DNA from: Pseudomonadota bacterium
GTDB taxonomy: Bacteria > Pseudomonadota > Gammaproteobacteria > Burkholderiales > Sulfuriferulaceae
DNA length: 64,000 nt
Assembly: GCA_021801025.1 (NCBI GenBank)
Contig: JAJYYK010000002.1
Coordinates: forward strand, 62,001-126,000
Reading direction: 5' to 3'
Shown: piece after piece, positions 51,991 through 60,311 of the stretch
Position numbering within the stretch: position 1 is the first letter of the stretch
How the letters are laid out: each line of letters starts with the position of its first letter
Translations under genes and position numbers: made by a program
Notes under the pieces: model-generated
The model's input: only the letters and a program-made list of their open reading frames with translations
What the model was told of the DNA's origin: nothing
Database searches by the model: none

Positions 51991-53649
51991 ATGTCAATGA
52001 AAATAAGCCTTTTAGCTGGCAAGCCTGCTCCATTGTCCATACTGGTCAATGTACCCAAACTCATCACCGCATACTACAGCAACCTGCCCGATATATCCGT
52101 ACCCCGTCAAAGGGTTGCATTTGGCACCTCGGGGCATCGTGGTTCCTCATTCGAAAACAGTTTCAACGAATGGCATGTACTGGCTATCAGTCAGGCCATC
52201 TGTGACTACCGCAAGCAGCGAGGTATTAATGGCCCGCTGTTTCTGGGAATTGATACACATGCACTATCTCAGCCTGCATACGCCAGTGCAGTTGAAGTGC
52301 TCGCAGCCAATGGGGTAGACGTCATGCTCGCAGATCACGACGAATACACCCCTACCCCGGCGATTTCCCATGCGATCCTCACATACAATCGTGGACGCAG
52401 TAAAGGTCTGGCTGATGGCATTGTCATCACGCCTTCGCACAACCCACCTGAGAGTGGCGGCTTTAAATACAACACGCCTAACGGTGGCCCAGCGGACGAT
52501 ACTGTCACTGGATGGATCGAAACCAGAGCTAATGTGTTTCTGGAAAATGGTCTCCAGGGCGTAAAAAGAATTTCTTTCGAACAAGCTCTGCGTGCCACCA
52601 CGACGCACCGCCACGACTATCTCAACACCTATGTGAATGACCTCGGTAACGTAATTGATATGCAGTCGATTCATGGTGCAAACATTCACATGGGGGTCGA
52701 TCCGCTTGGTGGTGCCGGCGTGCATTACTGGGCCAAAATTGCCGAACGTTACAAGCTAAATCTTACCGTTATGAATGAGACTATCGATCCGACCTTCCGC
52801 TTCATGACCGTCGATTGGGATGGCCAAATTCGTATGGATCCATCTTCGTCTTACGCCATGCAGAGTTTAATCGGCCTCAAGGATCACTTTGATATTGCTT
52901 TTGCCTGTGACACTGACCATGACCGGCATGGCATTATCACTCGCAGAGCGGGTTTGTTGCTACCCAACCATTATTTGTCTGCCGCCATTTTCTATCTGTT
53001 CCAGCATAGGCCGAAATGGAACAAAGATGCGGCGATTGGCAAAACGGTGGTCAGCAGCCAAATGATTGACCGCGTTGCAACAAAACTTGGCCGCAAACTC
53101 TACGAGACGCCAGTCGGTTTCAAGTGGTTTGTGGATGGTCTGTTCGACGGCTCACTGGGTTTTGGTGGGGAAGAAAGTGCGGGCGCCTCTTTTATCCGTA
53201 CGGATGGCGGGGCTTGGACGACGGACAAAGACGGCATTATTCTGGCGTTGCTCTCGGCGGAAATAACAGCCCGTACTGGTCGTGATCCAAGCGAAATCTA
53301 TGGGAATTTGACGAATGAGTTTGGTGCATCCTTTTATGATCGTGTCGAGGCCCCGGCAACGCCGGATCAAAAATACAGGTTGGCGCGACTCTCGCCAGAG
53401 CAAATACTGTCTACAGAGTTAGCCGGTGAAAAAATTCAGCACATCCTCACCCAAGCCCCTGGCAATCACGCCGCCATTGGTGGTTTGAAAGTGGTCACAC
53501 AAAACGGATGGTTTGCAGCACGTCCGTCTGGTACCGAAGACATTTACAAGATCTATGCAGAAAGTTTTCAGGGTGCAGATCATCTGCAGCGCATTCTGGC
53601 GGAAGCGCAGACCATCGTGAATGCCGCATTGGCAACATCAACGCACTAA
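51991..53649 (+). CDS. pgm: Phosphoglucomutase (glucose-specific)
   Basis: A 552-residue alpha-D-phosphohexomutase converting glucose 1-phosphate to glucose 6-phosphate. The phosphoserine loop is TPSHNPPESGG, the Mg loop DTDHDRHG, the sugar-binding loop GGEESAGAS, and the phosphate-binding C-terminal RPSGTEDIYKIY. It sits between tkt and the phosphorylase gene, matching the flow from glycogen to zwf. Confidence 0.97.
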   Translation: MSMKISLLAGKPAPLSILVNVPKLITAYYSNLPDISVPRQRVAFGTSGHRGSSFENSFNEWHVLAISQAICDYRKQRGINGPLFLGIDTHALSQPAYASAVEVLAANGVDVMLADHDEYTPTPAISHAILTYNRGRSKGLADGIVITPSHNPPESGGFKYNTPNGGPADDTVTGWIETRANVFLENGLQGVKRISFEQALRATTTHRHDYLNTYVNDLGNVIDMQSIHGANIHMGVDPLGGAGVHYWAKIAERYKLNLTVMNETIDPTFRFMTVDWDGQIRMDPSSSYAMQSLIGLKDHFDIAFACDTDHDRHGIITRRAGLLLPNHYLSAAIFYLFQHRPKWNKDAAIGKTVVSSQMIDRVATKLGRKLYETPVGFKWFVDGLFDGSLGFGGEESAGASFIRTDGGAWTTDKDGIILALLSAEITARTGRDPSEIYGNLTNEFGASFYDRVEAPATPDQKYRLARLSPEQILSTELAGEKIQHILTQAPGNHAAIGGLKVVTQNGWFAARPSGTEDIYKIYAESFQGADHLQRILAEAQTIVNAALATSTH

Positions 53650-53684
53650 CCGGATTCAACCGGGATACATCAGAAGGAAGGGCC

Positions 53685-56231
53685 ATGAGCGAACAAACAC
53701 AGACCGATCATCCGCAAACACGTCTTTTATCCAAGGACATCGACGGTTTCGATTCGCTGGCTCAGCTTGCGCTGGACATGCGTTCGGCGTGGAGTCACGG
53801 TGCTGACGAGGTGTGGCAGCAACTTGACCCGGCGCTCTGGGCGCTGACCCATAATCCAAAGGTGGTCTTGCAGACCATATCGCGCGAGAAACTCCAGCAA
53901 GTTTTAGCCGAACCCACTTTCCGTAAAAAAGTGGATGATTTGCTGCAAACCCGGCGCGATGCGACAGATGCACCGGCGTGGTTCCAAAAAACTTATCCAC
54001 AATCGGAACTGGGTTATGTGGCCTATTTCAGTATGGAATTCATGCTGAGTGAATCCTTGCCTATTTACTCAGGTGGACTGGGTAATGTAGCTGGTGATCA
54101 ACTTAAGGCTGCCAGCGATTTGGGTGTTCCGGTCATTGGTATAGGGTTACTCTACCAGCAGGGTTACTTTCGTCAGATTATTGATAAAGATGGTGCACAG
54201 CAGGCCATTTTCCCCTACAACGATCCAGGACAGCTCCCGATCACACCCTTACGACGTCCCAACGGAGAATGGCTGCGGCTACAAATCGACCTGCCGGGCT
54301 ACCCTATCTGGTTGCGTGCCTGGCAGGTAAAAGTTGGACGGGTAAATCTCTACTTGCTTGACAGCAATGATGCCGCGAATTTCCCACCCTATCGGGGCAT
54401 CACCAGCGAACTTTATGGCGGCACGCCGGAGCTGCGGCTCATGCAAGAGTTAATCCTCGGCATCGGCGGTTGGCGGCTACTCATCGAACTTGGCGTCGAG
54501 CCGGAAGTTTGTCATCTGAATGAAGGGCATGCGGCGCTGGCCGTGCTGGAACGCGCACGAAATTTCATGCAGCAAAGCGGGCAATCCTTTGAGGTGGCTC
54601 TGGCTGTCACAAGAGCGGGTAATCTTTTCACCACGCACACGGCCGTGTGTGCAGGTTTTGACCGCTTTGCGCCCCACCTCATTGAACGCCATCTGGGGGC
54701 GTATGCACGCGACCAGTTGGGCATCGGCCTGCATGATTTGCTGGCATTGGGCCGTCAGAATCCAGACGACCCGGCAGAGCATTTCAATATGGCCTATCTG
54801 GCAACCCGTGGAAGCAGTGCAGTGAATGGCGTGAGCCGCCTGCATGCGCAAGTGAGCCGGCGCCTCTTTGCACCACTTTTTGCACGCTGGCCGGAGAATG
54901 AAGTCCCGGTCGGGCATGTGACCAACGGCGTTCATATGCCAAGCTGGGATTCCGCCGCAGCCGACAAACTCTGGACACAGACATGCGGAAAGGAACGCTG
55001 GCTAGGAACATTAGAAGAGCTGGAACAGAATATTCGTCACATCCCCGACAACCAGCTCTGGCAATTCCGTGGCGAGGTTCGCAAATCGCTGGTGAATTAT
55101 GTTCGGGAACAACTTTCGAGGCAACTGGCCACATCAGGCTCGTCACCCGAAGTGGTTGAAGAAACATTACGACGATTTGAACCCAACACCTTGACCTTGG
55201 GTTTTGCCCGCCGCTTCGCTACCTATAAAAGACCGAACTTGCTGCTGCATGACCCGGAACGGCTGCTGCGTCTATTGACCAATCCCGAGCGCCCGGTACA
55301 ACTTATTCTGGCTGGCAAGGCTCACCCGGCAGATATGGATGGTCAGGCACTGATACAGCAATGGACGCAGTTTATTCAGCGACCAGAAGTTCGCCCACAT
55401 GTGGTTTTTCTGGCTGACCATGACATGCTTTTAACTGAACATTTGGTGCAGGGTGTGGATGTTTGGCTCAATACCCCCCGACGGCCCTGGGAAGCCAGCG
55501 GGACCAGCGGCATGAAAGTACTCGTTAATGGCGGTATCAACCTGTCGGAACTGGATGGCTGGTGGGCGGAGGCCTATACGCCGGAAGTCGGGTGGGCATT
55601 GGGTGATGGTCAGGAGCATGACGATGACCCTGACTGGGATGCAATGGAAGCCGAAGCCCTGTATGACCTGCTCGAACATCAAGTCATCCCCGAATTCTAC
55701 CTGCGTGATGAACAAGGCATACCCGGTGCCTGGGTGAACCGGATACGGGAAAGCATGGCGCAATTAACCCCACGTTTTTCCACCAATCGCTCAGTGTCTG
55801 AGTACACAGAGCGATATTACCTGCCTGCTGCCTCTGCCTACCTTAAACGGGCTGCCAATCAAGGTGCAATGGGCCTGGATATCGTAAATTGGCGTCATGC
55901 GCTAGCACAAAAATGGAATGCGCTGCGCTTTGGCGAAGTCAGGCTTGAAACCGAAGGCGAGCAGCATGTATTTGAAATTCAAGTCTATCTCGATGATTTT
56001 GACCCCGAAGTGGTGCGAATCGAATTATATGCCAACGGAATTAACGGTGATGTGGATGAACACGTGGAGATGACGCGTGTACGACAACTGGTGGGTGCAA
56101 CAAACGGTTATGCCTACCGCGCAAGTGTGCCTTCGACCCGCCCGGCAACAGACTATACAGCACGCATGATCGCGTACCGGGATGACATAGCGGTTCCTCT
56201 GGAAGAGGACCATATCTTGTGGCAGCAGTGA
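53685..56231 (+). CDS. glgP: Alpha-glucan (glycogen) phosphorylase
   Basis: An 848-residue PLP-dependent phosphorylase releasing glucose 1-phosphate. The opening of the catalytic core is seen in YFSMEFMLSESLPIYSGGLG, and the PLP lysine lies in EASGTSGMKVLVNGG. It belongs to the shorter 'alpha-glucan family phosphorylase' group rather than the classical muscle/E. coli type. The ATG at 53685 has AAGGAAGG upstream; the frame extends back to 53508 into pgm but without homology. Glycogen synthesis genes are not in the window. Confidence 0.93.
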   Translation: MSEQTQTDHPQTRLLSKDIDGFDSLAQLALDMRSAWSHGADEVWQQLDPALWALTHNPKVVLQTISREKLQQVLAEPTFRKKVDDLLQTRRDATDAPAWFQKTYPQSELGYVAYFSMEFMLSESLPIYSGGLGNVAGDQLKAASDLGVPVIGIGLLYQQGYFRQIIDKDGAQQAIFPYNDPGQLPITPLRRPNGEWLRLQIDLPGYPIWLRAWQVKVGRVNLYLLDSNDAANFPPYRGITSELYGGTPELRLMQELILGIGGWRLLIELGVEPEVCHLNEGHAALAVLERARNFMQQSGQSFEVALAVTRAGNLFTTHTAVCAGFDRFAPHLIERHLGAYARDQLGIGLHDLLALGRQNPDDPAEHFNMAYLATRGSSAVNGVSRLHAQVSRRLFAPLFARWPENEVPVGHVTNGVHMPSWDSAAADKLWTQTCGKERWLGTLEELEQNIRHIPDNQLWQFRGEVRKSLVNYVREQLSRQLATSGSSPEVVEETLRRFEPNTLTLGFARRFATYKRPNLLLHDPERLLRLLTNPERPVQLILAGKAHPADMDGQALIQQWTQFIQRPEVRPHVVFLADHDMLLTEHLVQGVDVWLNTPRRPWEASGTSGMKVLVNGGINLSELDGWWAEAYTPEVGWALGDGQEHDDDPDWDAMEAEALYDLLEHQVIPEFYLRDEQGIPGAWVNRIRESMAQLTPRFSTNRSVSEYTERYYLPAASAYLKRAANQGAMGLDIVNWRHALAQKWNALRFGEVRLETEGEQHVFEIQVYLDDFDPEVVRIELYANGINGDVDEHVEMTRVRQLVGATNGYAYRASVPSTRPATDYTARMIAYRDDIAVPLEEDHILWQQ

Positions 56232-56308
56232 CCCAACCGACGAAAGCAAGGCTAAAGAATACGGCCTGCCATCCTGTCCACCCTTGACACACAGGCAAAG
56301 GAAACCGA

Positions 56309-58687
56309 ATGATGACGACAAATTTAAAGACATTGAACCAGGAACTGCTTGACAAGATGGATGCCTATTGGCGCGCTGCCAATTACCTGGCAGTCGGACA
56401 AATTTATCTTTATGACAACCCCTTACTCAAACGACCATTGGTGCCTGCGGATATCAAACACATGCTGCTAGGACACTGGGGCACGACGCCGGGGCAAAAT
56501 TTTATTTATGTGCACCTGAATCGGATCATCAAGCAATACGACCTGAACATGATTTATGTCTGCGGTCCCGGGCACGGCGGTCCTGTTGTGGTCGGCAATA
56601 CTTATCTTGAAGGCACTTACAGCGAGATCTATCCTGATATCAGTCAGGATGAGGCTGGCCTCAGGAAACTGTTCATTCAATTTTCATTTCCTGGCGGTAT
56701 TCCCAGCCATGCTTCACCGGAGTGCCCAGGCTCAATCCATGAAGGCGGCGAGCTTGGTTACTCGCTCAGTCATTCATTTGGCGCGGTATTCGACAATCCA
56801 GACTTGATTGTCGCCTGCGTCATCGGTGACGGAGAAGCGGAAACAGGCCCTCTGGCCACTTCCTGGCATTCGAACAAATTTCTTGATCCGGTAACCGATG
56901 GCGCGGTATTGCCGATACTGCATCTTAACGGTTATAAAATCAGTAATCCAGCAGTACTGGCTCGTATTGAGCATGAGGAACTGGAGCAGTTGTTGCGCGG
57001 CTATGGCTGGGCCCCTTACTTCGTTGAGGGTGACGAACCGGAGAAAATGCACCAGCTCATGGCAACCACTTTAGATAAAGTGATTGAAGACATCCGGCGT
57101 ATCCAGAGCAATGCCCGGCGCGATGGCGATACCACACGTCCGCGCTGGCCGATGATCGTCCTTAATTCACCCAAAGGCTGGACCGGGCCGAAGGTGGTGG
57201 ATGGTTTGCAGATTGAAGGCACTTTCCGCGCACATCAGGTACCGCTGTCCGACCCAGGCACGCATCCCGAGCACCTCAAACAATTGGAAGACTGGTTGAG
57301 AAGCTACCGCCCACAAGAACTTTTTGATGAACAAGGCCGGCTGAAACCGGAACTTGCTGAACTGGCACCCACCGGAAAACGACGTATGGGCTCGAATCCT
57401 CATGCCAACGGCGGCATGCTATTGCGCGACCTGAGGATGCCGGATTTTCGCGACTATGGCGTGGATGTTCCTTCCCCGGGGATAACGGGTATTGGCGACA
57501 CGCATGTGCTCGGGCGCTTCCTGCGCGACATCGCGAAACTGAATGCTGAACAGCATCATTTTCGGGTGTTCGGGCCTGACGAAACCCTCTCCAATGGTCT
57601 GGAAGCGCTCTTTGATACCACTTCGCGTCAATGGGACGCGGCGACTGTCCCAAACGACGAATTTCTGGCACCCACCGGTCGAGTGATGGAGATGCTCAGC
57701 GAGCACCAGTGCGAAGGCTGGCTGGAGGGTTATTTATTGACCGGTCGTCACGGACTTTTTAACTGTTACGAGGCATTTATTCATATCGTCGATTCGATGT
57801 TCAACCAGCATGCAAAATGGCTGAAAGTCACTGCCCATCTGCCGTGGCGCCGGAAAATCGCATCATTAAACTACCTTCTCGCTTCGCATGTGTGGCGCCA
57901 GGACCACAACGGCTTCTCGCACCAGGATCCCGGTTTTATCGATCATGTCGTGAACAAGAAGGCGGAAATCGTTCGTGTTTATCTTCCGCCCGACGCAAAC
58001 TGCCTGCTGTCGGTGATGGATCACTGTCTGCGCAGTCGCCATTACGTGAATGTAGTGATTGCGGGCAAACATCCGGCGCCACAGTGGCTGACCATGGATG
58101 CTGCCGCGAAACATTGCGCTGAGGGCATTGGCATCTGGCAGTGGGCCAGCAACGACCAGGGCCTGGCGCCCGATGTGGTCATGGCCTGCTGCGGCGATGT
58201 GCCGACATTAGAGATATTGGCTGCGGTATCCATTCTGCGCGAATATTTGCCTGACCTGAAAATCCGGGTAGTCAATGTGGTCGACCTGATGAAACTGCAG
58301 CCGCAAAGCGAGCACCCACACGGCTTGAGCGACAGGGATTTCGATGACCTGTTCACCAGGGACAAACCCGTCATCTTTGCCTTTCACGGCTATCCCTGGC
58401 TCATTCACCGGCTGACCTACCGCCGTACCAATCACCACAACATTCACGTGCGTGGTTACAAGGAAGAAGGCACGATTACCACGCACTTCGACATGACCGT
58501 CCTGAATGACATGGATCGTTTTCATTTGGTGATGGATACCATTGATCGTTTGCCACAAACAGGCAATCAGGGTGGCTATCTCAAACAACAGCTCAAGGAC
58601 AAACTCATCGAACACAAGCAGTATATCGACCAGCACGGCGAAGACATGCCGGAAATCCGGAACTGGAAATGGAGCGTCCCGACATAA
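56309..58687 (+). CDS. xfp: Phosphoketolase
   Basis: A 792-residue thiamine-diphosphate enzyme splitting xylulose 5-phosphate, and in many cases fructose 6-phosphate, into acetyl phosphate plus an aldose phosphate. Family blocks: [48 protein letters not shown], the cofactor site [14 protein letters not shown] and [11 protein letters not shown]. Substrate preference cannot be told. It follows glgP by 77 bases on the same strand. Confidence 0.97.
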   Translation: MMTTNLKTLNQELLDKMDAYWRAANYLAVGQIYLYDNPLLKRPLVPADIKHMLLGHWGTTPGQNFIYVHLNRIIKQYDLNMIYVCGPGHGGPVVVGNTYLEGTYSEIYPDISQDEAGLRKLFIQFSFPGGIPSHASPECPGSIHEGGELGYSLSHSFGAVFDNPDLIVACVIGDGEAETGPLATSWHSNKFLDPVTDGAVLPILHLNGYKISNPAVLARIEHEELEQLLRGYGWAPYFVEGDEPEKMHQLMATTLDKVIEDIRRIQSNARRDGDTTRPRWPMIVLNSPKGWTGPKVVDGLQIEGTFRAHQVPLSDPGTHPEHLKQLEDWLRSYRPQELFDEQGRLKPELAELAPTGKRRMGSNPHANGGMLLRDLRMPDFRDYGVDVPSPGITGIGDTHVLGRFLRDIAKLNAEQHHFRVFGPDETLSNGLEALFDTTSRQWDAATVPNDEFLAPTGRVMEMLSEHQCEGWLEGYLLTGRHGLFNCYEAFIHIVDSMFNQHAKWLKVTAHLPWRRKIASLNYLLASHVWRQDHNGFSHQDPGFIDHVVNKKAEIVRVYLPPDANCLLSVMDHCLRSRHYVNVVIAGKHPAPQWLTMDAAAKHCAEGIGIWQWASNDQGLAPDVVMACCGDVPTLEILAAVSILREYLPDLKIRVVNVVDLMKLQPQSEHPHGLSDRDFDDLFTRDKPVIFAFHGYPWLIHRLTYRRTNHHNIHVRGYKEEGTITTHFDMTVLNDMDRFHLVMDTIDRLPQTGNQGGYLKQQLKDKLIEHKQYIDQHGEDMPEIRNWKWSVPT

Positions 58688-58859
58688 ACATGATAATTTT
58701 ATGTTATGCGAGTTATCGCACAGATGGTCGCGATGGTGTTCAGGATAATCAGGAAGTCAATCATTATCAAAGTTTTTAAGTGTTCTTGTTCCATGTTCCA
58801 TGGCTTATGAAAACACAGCTCAGCAAGCTTTTTTCCAATCATCAACGAAGGAGAAACAA

Positions 58860-59420
58860 ATGACACAACATGACGTCGTCATCGCAGTATTTGCCGATCA
58901 CCGTGAAGCAAACACTGCAGTCGGGGAGCTTATTCACGATGGTTTTGATATCAAAAATTTCAGCGTCATCGGTAAAGGTTACCATACCGAAGAAAACGTG
59001 GTTGGCTTCTACAATGTAGGCGAACGCATGAGATTTTGGGGCAAGTACGGCGCCTTCTGGGGTGGTATGTGGGGGCTTTTTTTCGGCGGTATATTTCTTA
59101 CCGTTCCTGTGGTTGGACCGGTTGTCGTACTCGGTCATCTTGCCGTGATCGTCGTTTCCGCCATTGAAGGTGCGCTTGTAGTGGGTGGCCTCACCGCCAT
59201 TGGTGCCGCGCTGTACAGCATTGGCATCCCCAAGGACAGTGTGATCAAGTATGAGGAGGCAATCAAGGCGGATAATTTTCTCATTGTTGCGCACGGGACT
59301 ACGGATGAAATGGCTCGAGCCAAAGCCATCCTGGGAGCATCCCATCCAAAGCAACTGGATCTGCACCAAGGGGTGAAGTCACCTGTTGCGACCAATCAAA
59401 CGACTGCCGCTACGACTTAA
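58860..59420 (+). CDS. DUF1269-like membrane-associated stress protein
   Basis: A 186-residue protein. The first 50 residues look like a soluble ferredoxin-like fold (VVIAVFADHREANTAVGEL). A long glycine-rich hydrophobic region from about 60 to 125 follows, with GKYGAFWGGMWGLFFGGIF and further GxxxG-like spacing, then a soluble tail with IKADNFLIVAHGT. This is the pattern of DUF1269 and 'general stress' proteins of unknown function. GAAGGAG lies just before the ATG at 58860; an earlier ATG at 58800 is less convincing. It lies 172 bases after xfp. Confidence 0.8.
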   Translation: MTQHDVVIAVFADHREANTAVGELIHDGFDIKNFSVIGKGYHTEENVVGFYNVGERMRFWGKYGAFWGGMWGLFFGGIFLTVPVVGPVVVLGHLAVIVVSAIEGALVVGGLTAIGAALYSIGIPKDSVIKYEEAIKADNFLIVAHGTTDEMARAKAILGASHPKQLDLHQGVKSPVATNQTTAATT

Positions 59421-59434
59421 TAAGACCGCCATCA

Positions 59435-59467
59435 AGTCAATCCCATGCTATAAAAGTGGGATTGACT
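59435..59467. repeat. Hairpin between the DUF1269-like gene and ppk2
   Basis: An eleven-base-pair perfect stem AGTCAATCCCA/TGGGATTGACT encloses an eleven-base loop. No T run follows, so it is more likely an mRNA-processing or stability element than a terminator. It lies 15 bases before the ppk2 ribosome-site region. Confidence 0.6.
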
Positions 59468-59486
59468 CAGAACAAAGGAGTGCGCG

Positions 59487-60290
59487 ATGAATCAGAAAGA
59501 ACAACTTCAGGAAGCTGATGCGCCCAGGCAGGCGTCATCAAAAAAAGGTTACAAGCAGAAACTGCATGAATTACAGATCGAACTCGTCAAGTTACAGCGA
59601 CAGATCATCAAATCCGATGACAAAATCCTCGTCATCTTCGAAGGTCGCGATTCAGCAGGCAAGGACGGGGTCATCAAACGCATCAACCAGCACCTGAGCC
59701 CACGCGAAGTTCGCGTCGTTGCATTAGGCAAGCCGTCTGACCGGGACCGTAGCGCATGGTATTTTCAACGCTATGTACCTCACTTGCCTGTAGCGCAGGA
59801 ACTCGTGCTCTTCAATCGCAGCTGGTATAACCGCGCAGGCGTGGAACAGGTAATGGGTTTCTGCACGGCGGACGAGCATGAAGCGTTCATGACCTCGGTG
59901 TTAGACTTTGAGCACCTGTTGGTCCGTTCAGGCATCAAGCTCATCAAATATTATCTTGATATCAGTCACGCCGAGCAGAAGAAACGCCTGGATGACCGCG
60001 AAACGGATCCCCTCAAACAATGGAAAAGCAGTCCTATTGACGAGCAGGCGATCAAATACTGGAAGCAATACAGTGCCGCACGCAATGAAATGCTGACACG
60101 TTCGCATGCACCATTGACGCCATGGACGATTGTACACACGGACAACAAACATAAAGCACGACTCAACATCATTTGCGACCTGCTTGGACGGTTGGATTAC
60201 AAAGACAAAGACAAGCAATTGCCCCAGCCAGACCCCGAGATTCTCTTTACCTATGATACAACGTGTCTCAAAAGTCGACTTGCGCCGTAA
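59487..60290 (+). CDS. ppk2: Polyphosphate kinase 2
   Basis: A 267-residue PPK2-family kinase transferring phosphate between polyphosphate and nucleotides. Walker A is FEGRDSAGKDG (51-61); the lid and Walker B part include LFNRSWYNRAGVEQVMGF, then SHAEQKKRLDDRETDPLKQWK. The single-domain length fits class I, which mainly phosphorylates nucleoside diphosphates, but subclass is not certain. GGAG lies eight bases before the ATG. It lies 21 bases upstream of the P-type ATPase gene, which suggests joint expression. Confidence 0.95.
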   Translation: MNQKEQLQEADAPRQASSKKGYKQKLHELQIELVKLQRQIIKSDDKILVIFEGRDSAGKDGVIKRINQHLSPREVRVVALGKPSDRDRSAWYFQRYVPHLPVAQELVLFNRSWYNRAGVEQVMGFCTADEHEAFMTSVLDFEHLLVRSGIKLIKYYLDISHAEQKKRLDDRETDPLKQWKSSPIDEQAIKYWKQYSAARNEMLTRSHAPLTPWTIVHTDNKHKARLNIICDLLGRLDYKDKDKQLPQPDPEILFTYDTTCLKSRLAP

Positions 60291-60311
60291 CGAACAATTC
60301 TTTGCGAGAAT

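Noticed and set aside
53508-53684. Upstream extension of the phosphorylase frame into pgm
   Set aside because: The extension overlaps the pgm C-terminal motif in another frame; a good ribosome site and family-like start are found at 53685.
59435-59467. Hairpin as a rho-independent terminator
   Set aside because: There is no T run after the stem, and ppk2 starts 20 bases on; kept only as an mRNA element.
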